The position numbers and the translations under genes were made by a program. A stretch of DNA of 64,000 nt from Streptomyces subrutilus. GTDB lineage: Bacteria > Actinomycetota > Actinomycetes > Streptomycetales > Streptomycetaceae. The notes below the pieces were generated by a model that saw only the letters and a list, made by a program, of their open reading frames with translations, made no database searches and had not been told where the DNA came from. The DNA lies in contig NZ_CP023701.1 of the NCBI RefSeq assembly GCF_008704535.1, forward strand, positions 5,374,001 through 5,438,000. Reading direction: 5' to 3'. Below, piece by piece: positions 16,622 to 25,245 of the stretch (positions are counted from its first letter, which is position 1; each line of letters opens with the position of its first letter).

Positions 16622-18351
16622 GCATCCTCAACGAATCCCAGGGTGCCGCCGCAGCTGACTCGTACGAGAACGAGCTGCCGGTGCGGCGCAAGCAGCCGGG
16701 CAACGTGGTCATCAAGTGGCTCACCACCACCGACCACAAGACCATCGGCACGATGTACCTGGTCACGTCGTTCGTGTTCTTCATCATCGGCGGGATCATG
16801 GCGCTCTTCATGCGCGCCGAGCTGGCCCGACCGGGCACGCAGATCATGTCGAACGAACAGTTCAACCAGGCGTTCACGATGCACGGCACGATCATGCTGC
16901 TGATGTTCGCGACGCCGCTGTTCGCCGGATTCGCGAACTGGATCATGCCGCTGCAGATCGGCGCGCCCGACGTGGCGTTCCCGCGGCTGAACATGTTCGC
17001 GTACTGGCTGTACCTCTTCGGCTCGACCATCGCGGTGGCCGGCTTCGCGACGCCGAACGGCGCCGCCGACTTCGGCTGGTTCGCCTACTCCCCGCTGTCG
17101 GACGCGGTCCGCTCGCCGGGCATCGGCGCCGACATGTGGATCATGGGTCTGGCCTTCTCGGGCTTCGGCACGATCCTCGGTTCGGTCAACTTCATCACCA
17201 CGATCATCTGCATGCGCGCGCCCGGCATGACGATGTTCCGCATGCCGATCTTCACCTGGAACGTCCTGCTGACCGGTGTCCTGGTCCTGCTGGCCTTCCC
17301 GGTCCTCGCCGCCGCGCTGTTCGCGCTGGAGGCCGACCGCAAGTTCGGTGCGCACGTGTTCGATGCGGCGAACGGCGGAGCCCTACTCTGGCAACACCTC
17401 TTCTGGTTCTTCGGCCATCCAGAGGTGTACATCATCGCGTTGCCCTTCTTCGGGATCATTTCCGAGGTCATCCCGGTCTTCTCCCGCAAGCCGATGTTCG
17501 GCTACATCGGTCTGATCGGTGCGACGATCGCCATCGCCGGCCTCTCGGTGACCGTGTGGGCCCACCACATGTACGTCACCGGCGGTGTGCTGCTGCCGTT
17601 CTTCTCCTTCATGACCTTCCTGATCGCGGTACCGACCGGTGTGAAGTTCTTCAACTGGATCGGCACCATGTGGAAGGGCTCACTGTCCTTCGAGACCCCG
17701 ATGCTCTGGGCCGTCGGCTTCCTGATCACCTTCACCTTCGGTGGTCTGACCGGCGTCATCCTGGCCTCGCCCCCGATGGACTTCCACGTCTCCGACTCGT
17801 ACTTCGTCGTCGCGCACTTCCACTACGTCATCTTCGGCACCGTGGTCTTCGCGATGTTCTCCGGCTTCCACTTCTGGTGGCCGAAGTTCACGGGCAAGAT
17901 GCTGGACGAGCGCCTCGGCAAGATCACCTTCTGGACGCTGTTCATCGGCTTCCACGGCACCTTCCTGGTGCAGCACTGGCTGGGCGCCGAGGGCATGGCG
18001 CGCCGGTACGCGGACTACCTCGCCGCCGACGGCTTCACCGCGCTGAACACGATCTCCACGATCAGTTCGTTCCTGCTCGGCCTGTCGATGCTGCCCTTCA
18101 TGTACAACGTCTGGAAGACGGCGAAGTACGGCAAGAAGGTCGAGGTCGACGACCCGTGGGGTTACGGCCGCTCGCTGGAGTGGGCGACCTCCTGCCCGCC
18201 GCCGCGGCACAACTTCCTCACCCTGCCGCGGATCCGTTCCGAGTCCCCGGCGTTCGACCTGCACCACCCGGAGATCGCGGCCCTCGACCACCTCGAGGAC
18301 CACAGCGCCGCCACCAAGGCCGTCGCAGGTGGCAAGGAGGCCGGCAAGTGA
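16618..18351 (+). CDS. ctaD: Cytochrome c oxidase subunit I
   Basis: The product is 577 aa from GTG 16618, overlapping ctaC by 4 bp. It is the catalytic 12-helix subunit that reduces O2 and pumps protons. Haem and CuB ligands are intact: H89 (low-spin haem a), H267 with the cross-linked Y271 (HPEVY), H316-H317 (CuB), H400 (haem a3) and H402 (haem a, in HFHYV). A polar tail of about 70 residues follows the last helix. The ctaF start overlaps its stop, so the three genes form one translationally coupled operon. Confidence 0.98.
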   Translation: MSILNESQGAAAADSYENELPVRRKQPGNVVIKWLTTTDHKTIGTMYLVTSFVFFIIGGIMALFMRAELARPGTQIMSNEQFNQAFTMHGTIMLLMFATPLFAGFANWIMPLQIGAPDVAFPRLNMFAYWLYLFGSTIAVAGFATPNGAADFGWFAYSPLSDAVRSPGIGADMWIMGLAFSGFGTILGSVNFITTIICMRAPGMTMFRMPIFTWNVLLTGVLVLLAFPVLAAALFALEADRKFGAHVFDAANGGALLWQHLFWFFGHPEVYIIALPFFGIISEVIPVFSRKPMFGYIGLIGATIAIAGLSVTVWAHHMYVTGGVLLPFFSFMTFLIAVPTGVKFFNWIGTMWKGSLSFETPMLWAVGFLITFTFGGLTGVILASPPMDFHVSDSYFVVAHFHYVIFGTVVFAMFSGFHFWWPKFTGKMLDERLGKITFWTLFIGFHGTFLVQHWLGAEGMARRYADYLAADGFTALNTISTISSFLLGLSMLPFMYNVWKTAKYGKKVEVDDPWGYGRSLEWATSCPPPRHNFLTLPRIRSESPAFDLHHPEIAALDHLEDHSAATKAVAGGKEAGK

Positions 18352-18746
18352 AGATCCAGGGCAAGATGTTCCTCTGGCTCTCCTTCTTCATCCTGATCAT
18401 GGCCGTCGTGTACGGCGTGTGGTCGAAGGAGCCCGTAGGCACCACCGCGCTCTTCCTGGCCTTCGGCCTGAGCGTGATGATCGGCTACTACCTGGCCTTC
18501 ACGGCCAAGCGCGTCGACGAGATGGCCCAGGACAACCTGGACGCCGACGTCGCCGACGAGGCCGGCGAGCTGGGCTTCTTCGCCCCGCACAGCTGGCAGC
18601 CGCTCTCCCTGGCCATCGGTGGCGCGCTCGCCTTCATGGGCGTCATCTTCGGCTGGTGGCTGATGTACTTCTCGGCTCCGGTCATCCTGATCGGCCTGTG
18701 GGGCTGGGTGTACGAGTACTACCGCGGTGAGAACCAGAACCAGTAG
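18348..18746 (+). CDS. ctaF: Cytochrome c oxidase subunit IV (actinobacterial CtaF)
   Basis: The product is 132 aa from GTG 18348, overlapping the ctaD stop by 4 bp. There are four hydrophobic helices, beginning MFLWLSFFILIMAVVYGVWS, with an acidic loop (DNLDADVADEAGELGFF) in the middle. The sequence and position match the actinobacterial small subunit of aa3 oxidase. It is non-catalytic and probably supports assembly or supercomplex contacts. A terminator follows. Confidence 0.95.
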   Translation: MKIQGKMFLWLSFFILIMAVVYGVWSKEPVGTTALFLAFGLSVMIGYYLAFTAKRVDEMAQDNLDADVADEAGELGFFAPHSWQPLSLAIGGALAFMGVIFGWWLMYFSAPVILIGLWGWVYEYYRGENQNQ

Positions 18747-18785
18747 CGAAACCCTCGCGAGCGGCTTCGCGAGAACGGCGTGACC

Positions 18786-18819
18786 GGGCCCGGACACCTC
18801 TTCGGAGGAGTCCGGGCCC
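18786..18819 (+). terminator. Terminator of the ctaCDF operon
   Basis: 10-bp arms (18786-18795 and 18810-18819) continue after one mismatch into CCTC-TTCG-GAGG, giving a UUCG tetraloop. It starts 40 bp after ctaF. Confidence 0.8.
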
Positions 18820-18875
18820 CTCGTTTGCAGTCATCCCGCATGCCGGAATTGTCATATGTTCATAGCGTTAGCCTC

Positions 18876-20123
18876 ATGAACCACTCACCGCGTCTTTGGA
18901 CGGTTGTCGGCTGCTCCCTGCTGGTCGCGTCCCTCGGGGCCGGCGCCACCGCATGCGGGTCGGGCGACAAGAACCCACTGTCCGCCCGCCCGTACGACGC
19001 GGGCGAGCAGATCAGCTTCAACCAGGCCGCCGGCGGACGTCCCGTCGACCCCGACAAGCCCTTCGAGGTCACGGCGAAGGCGGGCAAGGGGCGCATCACC
19101 GACGTGATGGTCGTCGACACCCACGGCCGCCGCCTGGCGGGCGAGCTGTCCGCCAAGGGGGACCGCTGGCACAACACGGTCCCGATGGCCGCCGGCGTGC
19201 GCTACGCGGTCACCGTGCACACCGAGAACTCCGAGGGTGCCCCAGGGCAGCGCACAGCGGCTTTCGAGACCACCCCGGCCAAAGGCGTCCTCAAGGTGGA
19301 ATTCGGCCCGGACGAAGGCAAGTACGGCGTCGGACAGCCCATCACGGCCGAACTCAGCGAACCCGTCAAGGACAAGGCCGCCCGCGCCGTCATCGAACGG
19401 GGCCTGGTCGTCACGGCCCCCTCGGGCGTCGAGGGCGCCTGGCACTGGGTCGACGACAAGAAGCTCCACTACCGGCCCAAGGACTACTGGCCGGCCAACA
19501 TCGAGGTCTCCGTACAGAGCAACCTGGAGGGCGTCCGTGTCGGCGACCACCTCTACGGGGCCGCGGCCAAGCCGCTGAAGCTGGAGATCGGCGACCGCGT
19601 CGAGGTCACCACCGACGCCTCCTCGCACTACCTCACGTTCCGCCGCAACGGAGAAGTGATCAACACCATTCCGGTGACCACCGGCAAGCCCGGCTTCTCC
19701 ACGCGCAACGGCGTGAAGGTGGTGCTCGGCAAGCAGTACTTCGTCCAGATGCGCGGAGACACCGTCGGCATCGGCGGCAGCGAGTACTACAACCTGCCCG
19801 TCTACTACGCCACCCGCGTCACCTGGAGCGGTGAATACGTCCACGCCGCGCCGTGGTCCGTCGGCTCCCAGGGCTACGAGAACGTCAGCCACGGGTGCAC
19901 CGGCATGAGCACCGGCAACGCCGCCTGGTTCTACGAGAACATCACCGAGGGCGACGTCGTCAGGGTGATCAACAGCATCGGCGACGACATGGACATCTTC
20001 GGCAACGGCTTCGGCGACTGGAACATGGACTGGAAGGACTGGCGCGAGGGCAGCGCGCTCCTCAAGGGCACCCAGGAGGGCCGCAACGCGATCGACCAGG
20101 CCCGCCTGCGCCCGACCGTCTGA
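18876..20123 (+). CDS. L,D-transpeptidase lipoprotein (YkuD) with Ig-like domains
   Basis: The product is 415 aa from ATG 18876. A lipoprotein signal (SLLVASLGAGATAC) precedes two immunoglobulin-like domains of about 100 residues each, typical of actinobacterial Ldt enzymes. The C-terminal YkuD domain carries the catalytic Cys motif SHGCTGMSTGNAAWFYE, followed by GDVVRVINS. These enzymes form 3-3 (meso-DAP or LL-DAP) cross-links in peptidoglycan outside the membrane. The tail (DWNMDWKDWREGS) is Trp-rich. It sits between the two halves of the cytochrome oxidase locus without an obvious metabolic link. A large hairpin follows. Confidence 0.93.
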   Translation: MNHSPRLWTVVGCSLLVASLGAGATACGSGDKNPLSARPYDAGEQISFNQAAGGRPVDPDKPFEVTAKAGKGRITDVMVVDTHGRRLAGELSAKGDRWHNTVPMAAGVRYAVTVHTENSEGAPGQRTAAFETTPAKGVLKVEFGPDEGKYGVGQPITAELSEPVKDKAARAVIERGLVVTAPSGVEGAWHWVDDKKLHYRPKDYWPANIEVSVQSNLEGVRVGDHLYGAAAKPLKLEIGDRVEVTTDASSHYLTFRRNGEVINTIPVTTGKPGFSTRNGVKVVLGKQYFVQMRGDTVGIGGSEYYNLPVYYATRVTWSGEYVHAAPWSVGSQGYENVSHGCTGMSTGNAAWFYENITEGDVVRVINSIGDDMDIFGNGFGDWNMDWKDWREGSALLKGTQEGRNAIDQARLRPTV

Positions 20124-20183
20124 CGCGTCCGGCCGTCCGGCGTCCGCGCGGCCCCGCCGCGCCGACGTCCGCGTCCGTCCTGC

Positions 20184-20246
20184 GGCTCACCCTTCCGTGC
20201 GGCATCCGGTCGTCCGCGACCCGGAGTTCGCACGGACGGGTGAGCC
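20184..20246. terminator. Large branched inverted repeat between convergent genes
   Basis: 18-nt arms (20184-20201 and 20229-20246) with a single mismatch enclose a 27-nt loop that can itself pair (CCGGTCG/CGACCCGG). It probably terminates both the transpeptidase gene and the receiver gene. Confidence 0.7.
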
Positions 20247-20264
20247 GTCCGCGTCGGGTGACGC

Positions 20265-20669
20265 TCAGGCCGCGGACGAGGCCAGGCGGGCCCGCAGCAG
20301 ACCCGCCAGGGCGTCCGCGAACTCCACCGGGTCCACCGGAAGGGTGACCGCGGCGTCCGCGCGGCTCCAGGTGGCCAGCCAGGCGTCCTGGGGGCGCCCC
20401 ATCAGCAGCAGCACCGGAGGGCACCGGAAGATCTCGTCCTTGATCTGCCGGCACACGCCCATGCCCCCGGCCGGGACGGCCTCGCCGTCCAGCACGCACA
20501 CGTCGATGCCGCCCGCGTCCAGCTCCGACAGGACCGCCGGCAGCGTCGCGCACTCCAGGAACTCCACCGGCGGCAGGTCGGCGGCCGGCCTGCGCCCGGC
20601 CGCCAGCCGCACCTGCTCCCGGGTGCCCGCGTCGTCGCTGTAGACCAGAACCCGCGCAGTCGCCCGCAT
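20265..20669 (-). CDS. Stand-alone degenerate receiver-like protein
   Basis: The product is 134 aa from ATG 20669, preceded by GGAGG. It has the alternating strand-helix pattern of a response-regulator receiver: RVLVYSDDAGTREQV with the acidic pair, and an Asp at the end of strand 3 (IDVCVLDGEAVPAGG). There is no output domain. The conserved Thr/Ser after strand 4 is replaced (VLLLMGRPQD) and the strand-5 Lys of the usual KP motif is Leu (VTLPVDP). Canonical phosphorylation switching is therefore doubtful. It lies between the transpeptidase and ctaE, divergent from ctaE. Confidence 0.75.
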   Translation of the reverse strand: MRATARVLVYSDDAGTREQVRLAAGRRPAADLPPVEFLECATLPAVLSELDAGGIDVCVLDGEAVPAGGMGVCRQIKDEIFRCPPVLLLMGRPQDAWLATWSRADAAVTLPVDPVEFADALAGLLRARLASSAA

Positions 20670-20714
20670 TTCGTTCCTCCACGTGTCCCGTGAATCACGT
20701 TGATGTTGCGCGGG

Positions 20715-20741
20715 ATGCTACTCCTCCCGATGCGTTGTCAA
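20715..20741 (-). promoter_or_regulatory. Possible promoter of the receiver-like gene
   Basis: On the minus strand TTGACA (20736-20741) is followed by 15 nt and TAGCAT (20715-20720), about 45 bp before the start codon. The hexamers are good, but the spacer is short. Confidence 0.4.
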
Positions 20742-20791
20742 CATCGGTTCGGACAGGCTCGCGAGTGGCGTCCGGAGGGCCGTCCGATGGG

Positions 20792-20830
20792 CCGTTCGGG
20801 CCTTGCACACCCCCCGGACACTCCGAACGG
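20792..20830. repeat. 8-bp inverted repeat upstream of ctaE
   Basis: CCGTTCGG (20792-20799) and CCGAACGG (20823-20830), 23 nt apart, in the divergent region upstream of ctaE. It may be an operator or an untranslated-leader stem. Confidence 0.35.
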
Positions 20831-20857
20831 CACCCCCCGGGGTGAGGGCGGGATAAG

Positions 20858-20878
20858 CGACCGACATAATGTCGGTCG
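20858..20878. repeat. 10-bp palindrome over the ctaE start codon
   Basis: CGACCGACAT (20858-20867) and ATGTCGGTCG (20869-20878) are perfect inverted repeats around one base. The right arm begins with the ctaE ATG. In RNA a 9-bp stem with a 3-nt loop would hide the start codon; in DNA it is a candidate operator. Confidence 0.6.
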
Positions 20879-21489
20879 TGGCGACAGCAACGACAGTAGA
20901 TACCGGGCACGCGCACCCGACGGTCAACCGGCCGAACCTCGTCAGCGTCGGAACCATCATCTGGTTGAGTTCCGAGCTGATGTTCTTCGCGGCCCTCTTC
21001 GCGATGTACTTCACCCTGAGATCAGTGACGGGTGCCGAGTACTGGACAGAGCAGGCCTCGGCCTTGAATCTGCCCTTCTCGGCGACGAACACGACGATCC
21101 TGGTGCTTTCCTCGCTCACCTGCCAGCTCGGCGTTTTCGCAGCCGAGCGCGGTGACGTGAAGAAGCTCCGGACGTGGTTCATCATCACGTTCGTCATGGG
21201 TGCGATCTTCATTGGCGGCCAGGTGTTCGAGTACACCGAGCTGGTCAAGCACGAGGGCATGAGCCTCTCGTCCGGTCCGTACGGCTCGGTGTTCTACCTG
21301 ACCACCGGCTTCCACGGGCTGCACGTGACGGGCGGTCTCATCGCCTTCCTGCTGGTCCTCGGCCGGACGTACGCGGCCAAGAGGTTCACCCACGAACAGG
21401 CCACGTCGGCCATCGTCGTGTCCTACTACTGGCACTTCGTCGATGTCGTCTGGATCGGCCTCTTCGCCACGATCTACCTGATCAAGTAG
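20869..21489 (+). CDS. ctaE: Cytochrome c oxidase subunit III
   Basis: The product is 206 aa from ATG 20869; a GTG at 20878 (third codon after the ATG) is an alternative. It has five helices, as in actinobacterial and other short subunit III proteins (IIWLSSELMFFAALFAMYF first, FVDVVWIGLFATIYLIK last). The GFHGLHVTGG motif and the Glu in the second-helix region (FEYTELVKHEG) match the family. It supports the oxygen-reducing core encoded by ctaCD. It begins the second respiratory operon, with qcrC starting 76 bp downstream. Its start codon is inside a palindrome. Confidence 0.97.
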   Translation: MSVVATATTVDTGHAHPTVNRPNLVSVGTIIWLSSELMFFAALFAMYFTLRSVTGAEYWTEQASALNLPFSATNTTILVLSSLTCQLGVFAAERGDVKKLRTWFIITFVMGAIFIGGQVFEYTELVKHEGMSLSSGPYGSVFYLTTGFHGLHVTGGLIAFLLVLGRTYAAKRFTHEQATSAIVVSYYWHFVDVVWIGLFATIYLIK

Positions 21490-21565
21490 CGAACACGTCG
21501 CCGGGCAGGCCCCGGCACTCCATCCAGAAACACCGACGCAGAAGATCCTGACACCGGGGTAATCC

Positions 21566-22375
21566 GTGAAAAAGCTCTCCGCACGACGACGCCATCCGCT
21601 GGCGGCGGTCGTCGTTCTACTCTTCGCGCTGGCGGCCACCGGGGGGCTGTACGCCGCCTTCGCCCCCGCGGGCAAGGCGCAGGCCGATGAAACCGCCCAG
21701 TCCCTCGCCATCGAGGAGGGCAAGAAGCTCTACGCCGTCGGCTGCGCAAGCTGCCACGGAACCGGCGGTCAGGGTTCCTCTGACGGCCCGAGCCTGGTGG
21801 GCGTCGGCTCCGCGGCCGTCGACTTCCAGGTGAGCACGGGCCGCATGCCCGCCCAGCAGCCCGGCGCCCAGGTGCCGAAGAAGCCGGCCATCTACACCCA
21901 GGCGCAGATCGACCAGCTGGCCGCGTACATCGCGTCCCTCGGCGCCGGCCCGATCACGCCGACGGCCAAGCAGTACGACCCGGCGGGCGCCGACATCGCC
22001 AACGGTGGTGTGCTCTTCCGCAACAACTGCGCGCAGTGCCACAACTTCACCGGCGAGGGCGGCGCACTGACGAACGGCAAGTACGCCCCGAACCTTGAGG
22101 ACGTCTCGTCGAAGCACATCTACGAGGCCATGCTCACCGGCCCGCAGAACATGCCCTCCTTCCCGGACAGCACCATGCCGGAGAAGGAGAAGAAGGACAT
22201 CATCGCGTACCTCCAGAACGTGAACGGCGAGAAGTCGACCAACCCTGGTGGCCTCAAGCTCGGCGGCCTCGGCCCCGTCTCCGAGGGTCTCTTCGGCTGG
22301 ATCTTCGGTCTGGGTGCGCTGATCGCTGTCGCCGTCTGGGTCGCGGCCCACACCGCTAAGGCCAAGAAGTCATGA
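21566..22375 (+). CDS. qcrC: Di-haem cytochrome c subunit of the menaquinol-cytochrome c reductase
   Basis: The product is 269 aa from GTG 21566. An N-terminal signal/anchor helix (PLAAVVVLLFALAATGGLYAAF) is followed by two cytochrome c domains, with haem-binding C60-x2-C63-H64 (CASCH) and C155-x2-C158-H159 (CAQCH). A C-terminal transmembrane helix (LFGWIFGLGALIAVAVWVAAH) anchors the protein again. This tethered double haem replaces a soluble cytochrome c and carries electrons straight to CuA of CtaC. Its stop overlaps qcrA (ATGA). Confidence 0.97.
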   Translation: MKKLSARRRHPLAAVVVLLFALAATGGLYAAFAPAGKAQADETAQSLAIEEGKKLYAVGCASCHGTGGQGSSDGPSLVGVGSAAVDFQVSTGRMPAQQPGAQVPKKPAIYTQAQIDQLAAYIASLGAGPITPTAKQYDPAGADIANGGVLFRNNCAQCHNFTGEGGALTNGKYAPNLEDVSSKHIYEAMLTGPQNMPSFPDSTMPEKEKKDIIAYLQNVNGEKSTNPGGLKLGGLGPVSEGLFGWIFGLGALIAVAVWVAAHTAKAKKS

Positions 22376-23430
22376 GTAGCCAAGACATTCCCGAAGAGAA
22401 GCACCTGCCGAGCGAGCAGGGCGACGCGCACCACGGTGCCGTGGCGGTCGCGGACGACCCGTTCGCCGACCCCGGCCTGCCGGTCCACCGGCCCCGCATC
22501 CAGGACATCGACGAGCGGGCGGCGAAGCGCTCCGAGCGCACCGTCGCGATGCTCTTCACGCTGTCGATGCTGGCCACGATCGGCTTCATCGCGTCCTACG
22601 TGATCTTCCCGGTCGACAAGATCGTCTACATCTTCCCCATCGGGAAGGTGAGCGCGCTCAACTTCGCGCTCGGCATGACCCTGGCCACGGCGCTCTTCTG
22701 CATCGGCGCGGGCGCGGTCCACTGGGCCCGCACCCTGATGTCCGACGTCGAGGTCGCCGCCGAGCGCCACGAGATCGCCGCCCCGCCGGAGGTCAAGGCG
22801 CAGGTCCTGCAGGACTTCGCCGACGGCGCGCGCGAGTCCGGCATCGGCCGCCGCCCGCTGATCCGCAACACGATGCTGGGCGCGCTGGCCATGCTGCCGC
22901 TCTCCGCCGTCGTGATCATGCGCGACCTCGGGCCGCTGCCCGAGGACAAGCTGCGCAAGACCCTGTGGGCCAAGGGCAAGCTGCTCATCAACGACAACAC
23001 CAACGAGCCGCTGCGTCCCGAGGACGTCATCGTCGGTTCGCTGACCTTCGTCCGGCCGGAAGGCCTGGAAGAGGGCCAGCACGACTTCCAGACGCAGATC
23101 GCCAAGGCGGCCCTGATGATCGTCCGGCTCCAGCCGGCCGACATCAAGGACAAGCAGGAGCTGGAGTGGTCCCACGAGGGCATCGTGGCCTACTCGAAGA
23201 TCTGCACCCACGTCGGCTGCCCGATCAGCCTGTACGAGCAGCAGACGCACCACGTGCTCTGCCCGTGCCACCAGTCCACCTTCGACCTCTCCGACGGCGC
23301 CCGTGTCATCTTCGGCCCGGCCGGTCACGCGCTTCCGCAGCTGCGGATCGGCGTGAATGACGAAGGCTTCCTCGAAGCGCTCGGCGACTTCGAAGAGCCC
23401 GTCGGTCCTGCATTCTGGGAGCGCGGATGA
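22372..23430 (+). CDS. qcrA: Rieske iron-sulfur subunit of cytochrome bcc complex
   Basis: The product is 352 aa from ATG 22372, overlapping qcrC by 4 bp. A long N-terminal part holds three transmembrane helices, the actinobacterial arrangement (other bacteria have one). The C-terminal Rieske fold carries the [2Fe-2S] ligands in CTHVGC (C278, H280, C283) and CPCHQST (C297, C299, H300). It takes the first electron from menaquinol. Its stop overlaps the qcrB start by 4 bp. Confidence 0.97.
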   Translation: MSSQDIPEEKHLPSEQGDAHHGAVAVADDPFADPGLPVHRPRIQDIDERAAKRSERTVAMLFTLSMLATIGFIASYVIFPVDKIVYIFPIGKVSALNFALGMTLATALFCIGAGAVHWARTLMSDVEVAAERHEIAAPPEVKAQVLQDFADGARESGIGRRPLIRNTMLGALAMLPLSAVVIMRDLGPLPEDKLRKTLWAKGKLLINDNTNEPLRPEDVIVGSLTFVRPEGLEEGQHDFQTQIAKAALMIVRLQPADIKDKQELEWSHEGIVAYSKICTHVGCPISLYEQQTHHVLCPCHQSTFDLSDGARVIFGPAGHALPQLRIGVNDEGFLEALGDFEEPVGPAFWERG

Positions 23431-25058
23431 GCACTGCCACTGACACCAAGCCGGCGCGCAAAGCGCCCGCCGGCGAGCGCGTAGCCGACTGGGCGGACGG
23501 CCGCCTGGGCATCTACGGGTTGGCCAAGGCCAACATGCGCAAGATCTTCCCGGACCACTGGTCCTTCATGCTGGGCGAGATCTGCCTCTACAGCTTCATC
23601 ATCATCATCCTCACGGGTGTGTACCTGACGCTGTTCTTCCACCCCAGCATGAACGAGGTGGAGTACCACGGCTCGTACGTCCCGATGCAGGGCGTCATGA
23701 TGTCCGAGGCCTTCGCGTCGACGCTGAACATCAGCTTCGAGGTCCGCGGCGGCCTGCTGATCCGCCAGATCCACCACTGGGCCGCGCTGATCTTCGTCGC
23801 GGCGATGCTCGTGCACATGATGCGCGTCTTCTTCACCGGTGCGTTCCGCAAGCCCCGCGAGATCAACTGGGTCTTCGGCTTCCTGCTGCTGGTCCTCGGC
23901 ATGTTCACCGGCTTCACCGGCTACTCGCTGCCGGACGACCTGCTCTCGGGCACCGGCGTCCGCTTCATGCAGGGCGCCATCCTGTCCGTCCCGGTCGTCG
24001 GCACGTACCTGTCGATGTTCCTGTTCGGCGGGGAGTTCCCGGGCGGCGACTTCGTCGCGCGGTTCTACTCGGTGCACATCCTGCTGCTGCCCGGCATCAT
24101 GATGGGCCTGCTGGTAGCCCACCTGATCCTGGTCTTCTACCACAAGCACACCCAGTTCGCGGGCCCCGGCAAGACGAACAACAACGTCGTCGGCATGCCG
24201 CTGCTGCCCGTCTACATGGCGAAGGCCGGAGGCTTCTTCTTCCTGGTCTTCGGCGTGATCGCGGCCATCGCGGGCCTCGCGTCGATCAACCCGATCTGGG
24301 CGCTCGGCCCGTACCGCCCGGACCACGTGTCCACCGGTGCGCAGCCCGACTGGTACATGGGCTTCTCCGAGGGCCTGATCCGCGCCATGCCCGGCTGGGA
24401 GATCAACCTGTGGGGCCACACGCTGGTCCTGGGCGTCTTCGTCCCGCTGGTGATCTTCCCGCTGGTCCTGGCGGCGATCGCGGTCTACCCGTTCATCGAG
24501 TCCTGGGTCACCAAGGACAACCGCGAGCACCACATCCTGGACCGTCCGCGCAACGTCCCGACCCGTACGGCCTTCGGCGTCGCCTGGATCACCTGGTACG
24601 TGATCCTGCTGATCGCCGGTGGAAACGACATGTTCGCGCAGTACTTCCACCTGTCGATCAACTCGATCACCTGGTTCGCCCGGATCGGCTTCTTCGTCGG
24701 CCCGGTCATCGCCTTCGTGATCACGAAGCGCTTCTGCCTCGGCCTGCAGCGCCGGGACCGCGACAAGGTGCTGCACGGTCGCGAGACCGGCATCATCAAG
24801 CGCCTCCCGCACGGTGAGTTCGTCGAGATCCACGAGCCGCTCTCGCAGGGCCAGCTGCACAAGCTGACCTCGCACCAGCAGTACAAGCCGGCCGAGATCG
24901 GCCCCACGGTCGACGAGAACGGTGTCGAGCGCAAGGTGGGCGCCCTGGAGAAGCTGCGCGTCAAGCTCAGCAAGGGGTACTACGCCGAGGACAGCCAGAT
25001 TCCGAAGCCCACGGTGGAGGAGTACAAGGAGATCCAGAGCGGCCACGGCCACCACTGA
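23427..25058 (+). CDS. qcrB: Cytochrome b subunit of cytochrome bcc complex
   Basis: The product is 543 aa from ATG 23427, overlapping qcrA by 4 bp. The N-terminal four-helix half carries the haem b His residues (e.g. RQIHHWAALIFVAAMLVHMMRVF). The quinol-oxidising site motif resembles PEWY as PDWY in the segment GAQPDWYMGFSEG. A C-terminal extension of more than 100 hydrophilic residues is typical of actinobacterial QcrB. It oxidises menaquinol in the bcc-aa3 supercomplex. It is the last gene of the operon, with a T-ended terminator downstream. Confidence 0.97.
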   Translation: MSTATDTKPARKAPAGERVADWADGRLGIYGLAKANMRKIFPDHWSFMLGEICLYSFIIIILTGVYLTLFFHPSMNEVEYHGSYVPMQGVMMSEAFASTLNISFEVRGGLLIRQIHHWAALIFVAAMLVHMMRVFFTGAFRKPREINWVFGFLLLVLGMFTGFTGYSLPDDLLSGTGVRFMQGAILSVPVVGTYLSMFLFGGEFPGGDFVARFYSVHILLLPGIMMGLLVAHLILVFYHKHTQFAGPGKTNNNVVGMPLLPVYMAKAGGFFFLVFGVIAAIAGLASINPIWALGPYRPDHVSTGAQPDWYMGFSEGLIRAMPGWEINLWGHTLVLGVFVPLVIFPLVLAAIAVYPFIESWVTKDNREHHILDRPRNVPTRTAFGVAWITWYVILLIAGGNDMFAQYFHLSINSITWFARIGFFVGPVIAFVITKRFCLGLQRRDRDKVLHGRETGIIKRLPHGEFVEIHEPLSQGQLHKLTSHQQYKPAEIGPTVDENGVERKVGALEKLRVKLSKGYYAEDSQIPKPTVEEYKEIQSGHGHH

Positions 25059-25123
25059 CCTCCCGCGGTACCGCATGACCGTTTGAGGGGCTGATTCCGG
25101 TCAGTCCTGGTGTCGCCACGGCG

Positions 25124-25154
25124 AGAGCCCCGTCCAGTGTCCGGACGGGGCTCT
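25124..25154 (+). terminator. Terminator of the ctaE-qcrCAB operon
   Basis: 12-bp arms (25124-25135 and 25143-25154) surround 7 nt, followed by TT. Confidence 0.85.
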
Positions 25155-25245
25155 TTGCCGTAACCGGGGCTGGATAGGCTTGCCCCCTTCCCCAATCGAC
25201 GTGGGCGGCGGATACGGGAGCGGCCCACTAGCGCAGGAGCGGACC

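Noticed and set aside
20700..20868. A Rex-type redox operator upstream of ctaE
   Set aside because: I looked for the TGTGAAC-TTCACA type dyad and saw none; only the CCGTTCGG repeat and the start-codon palindrome are present.
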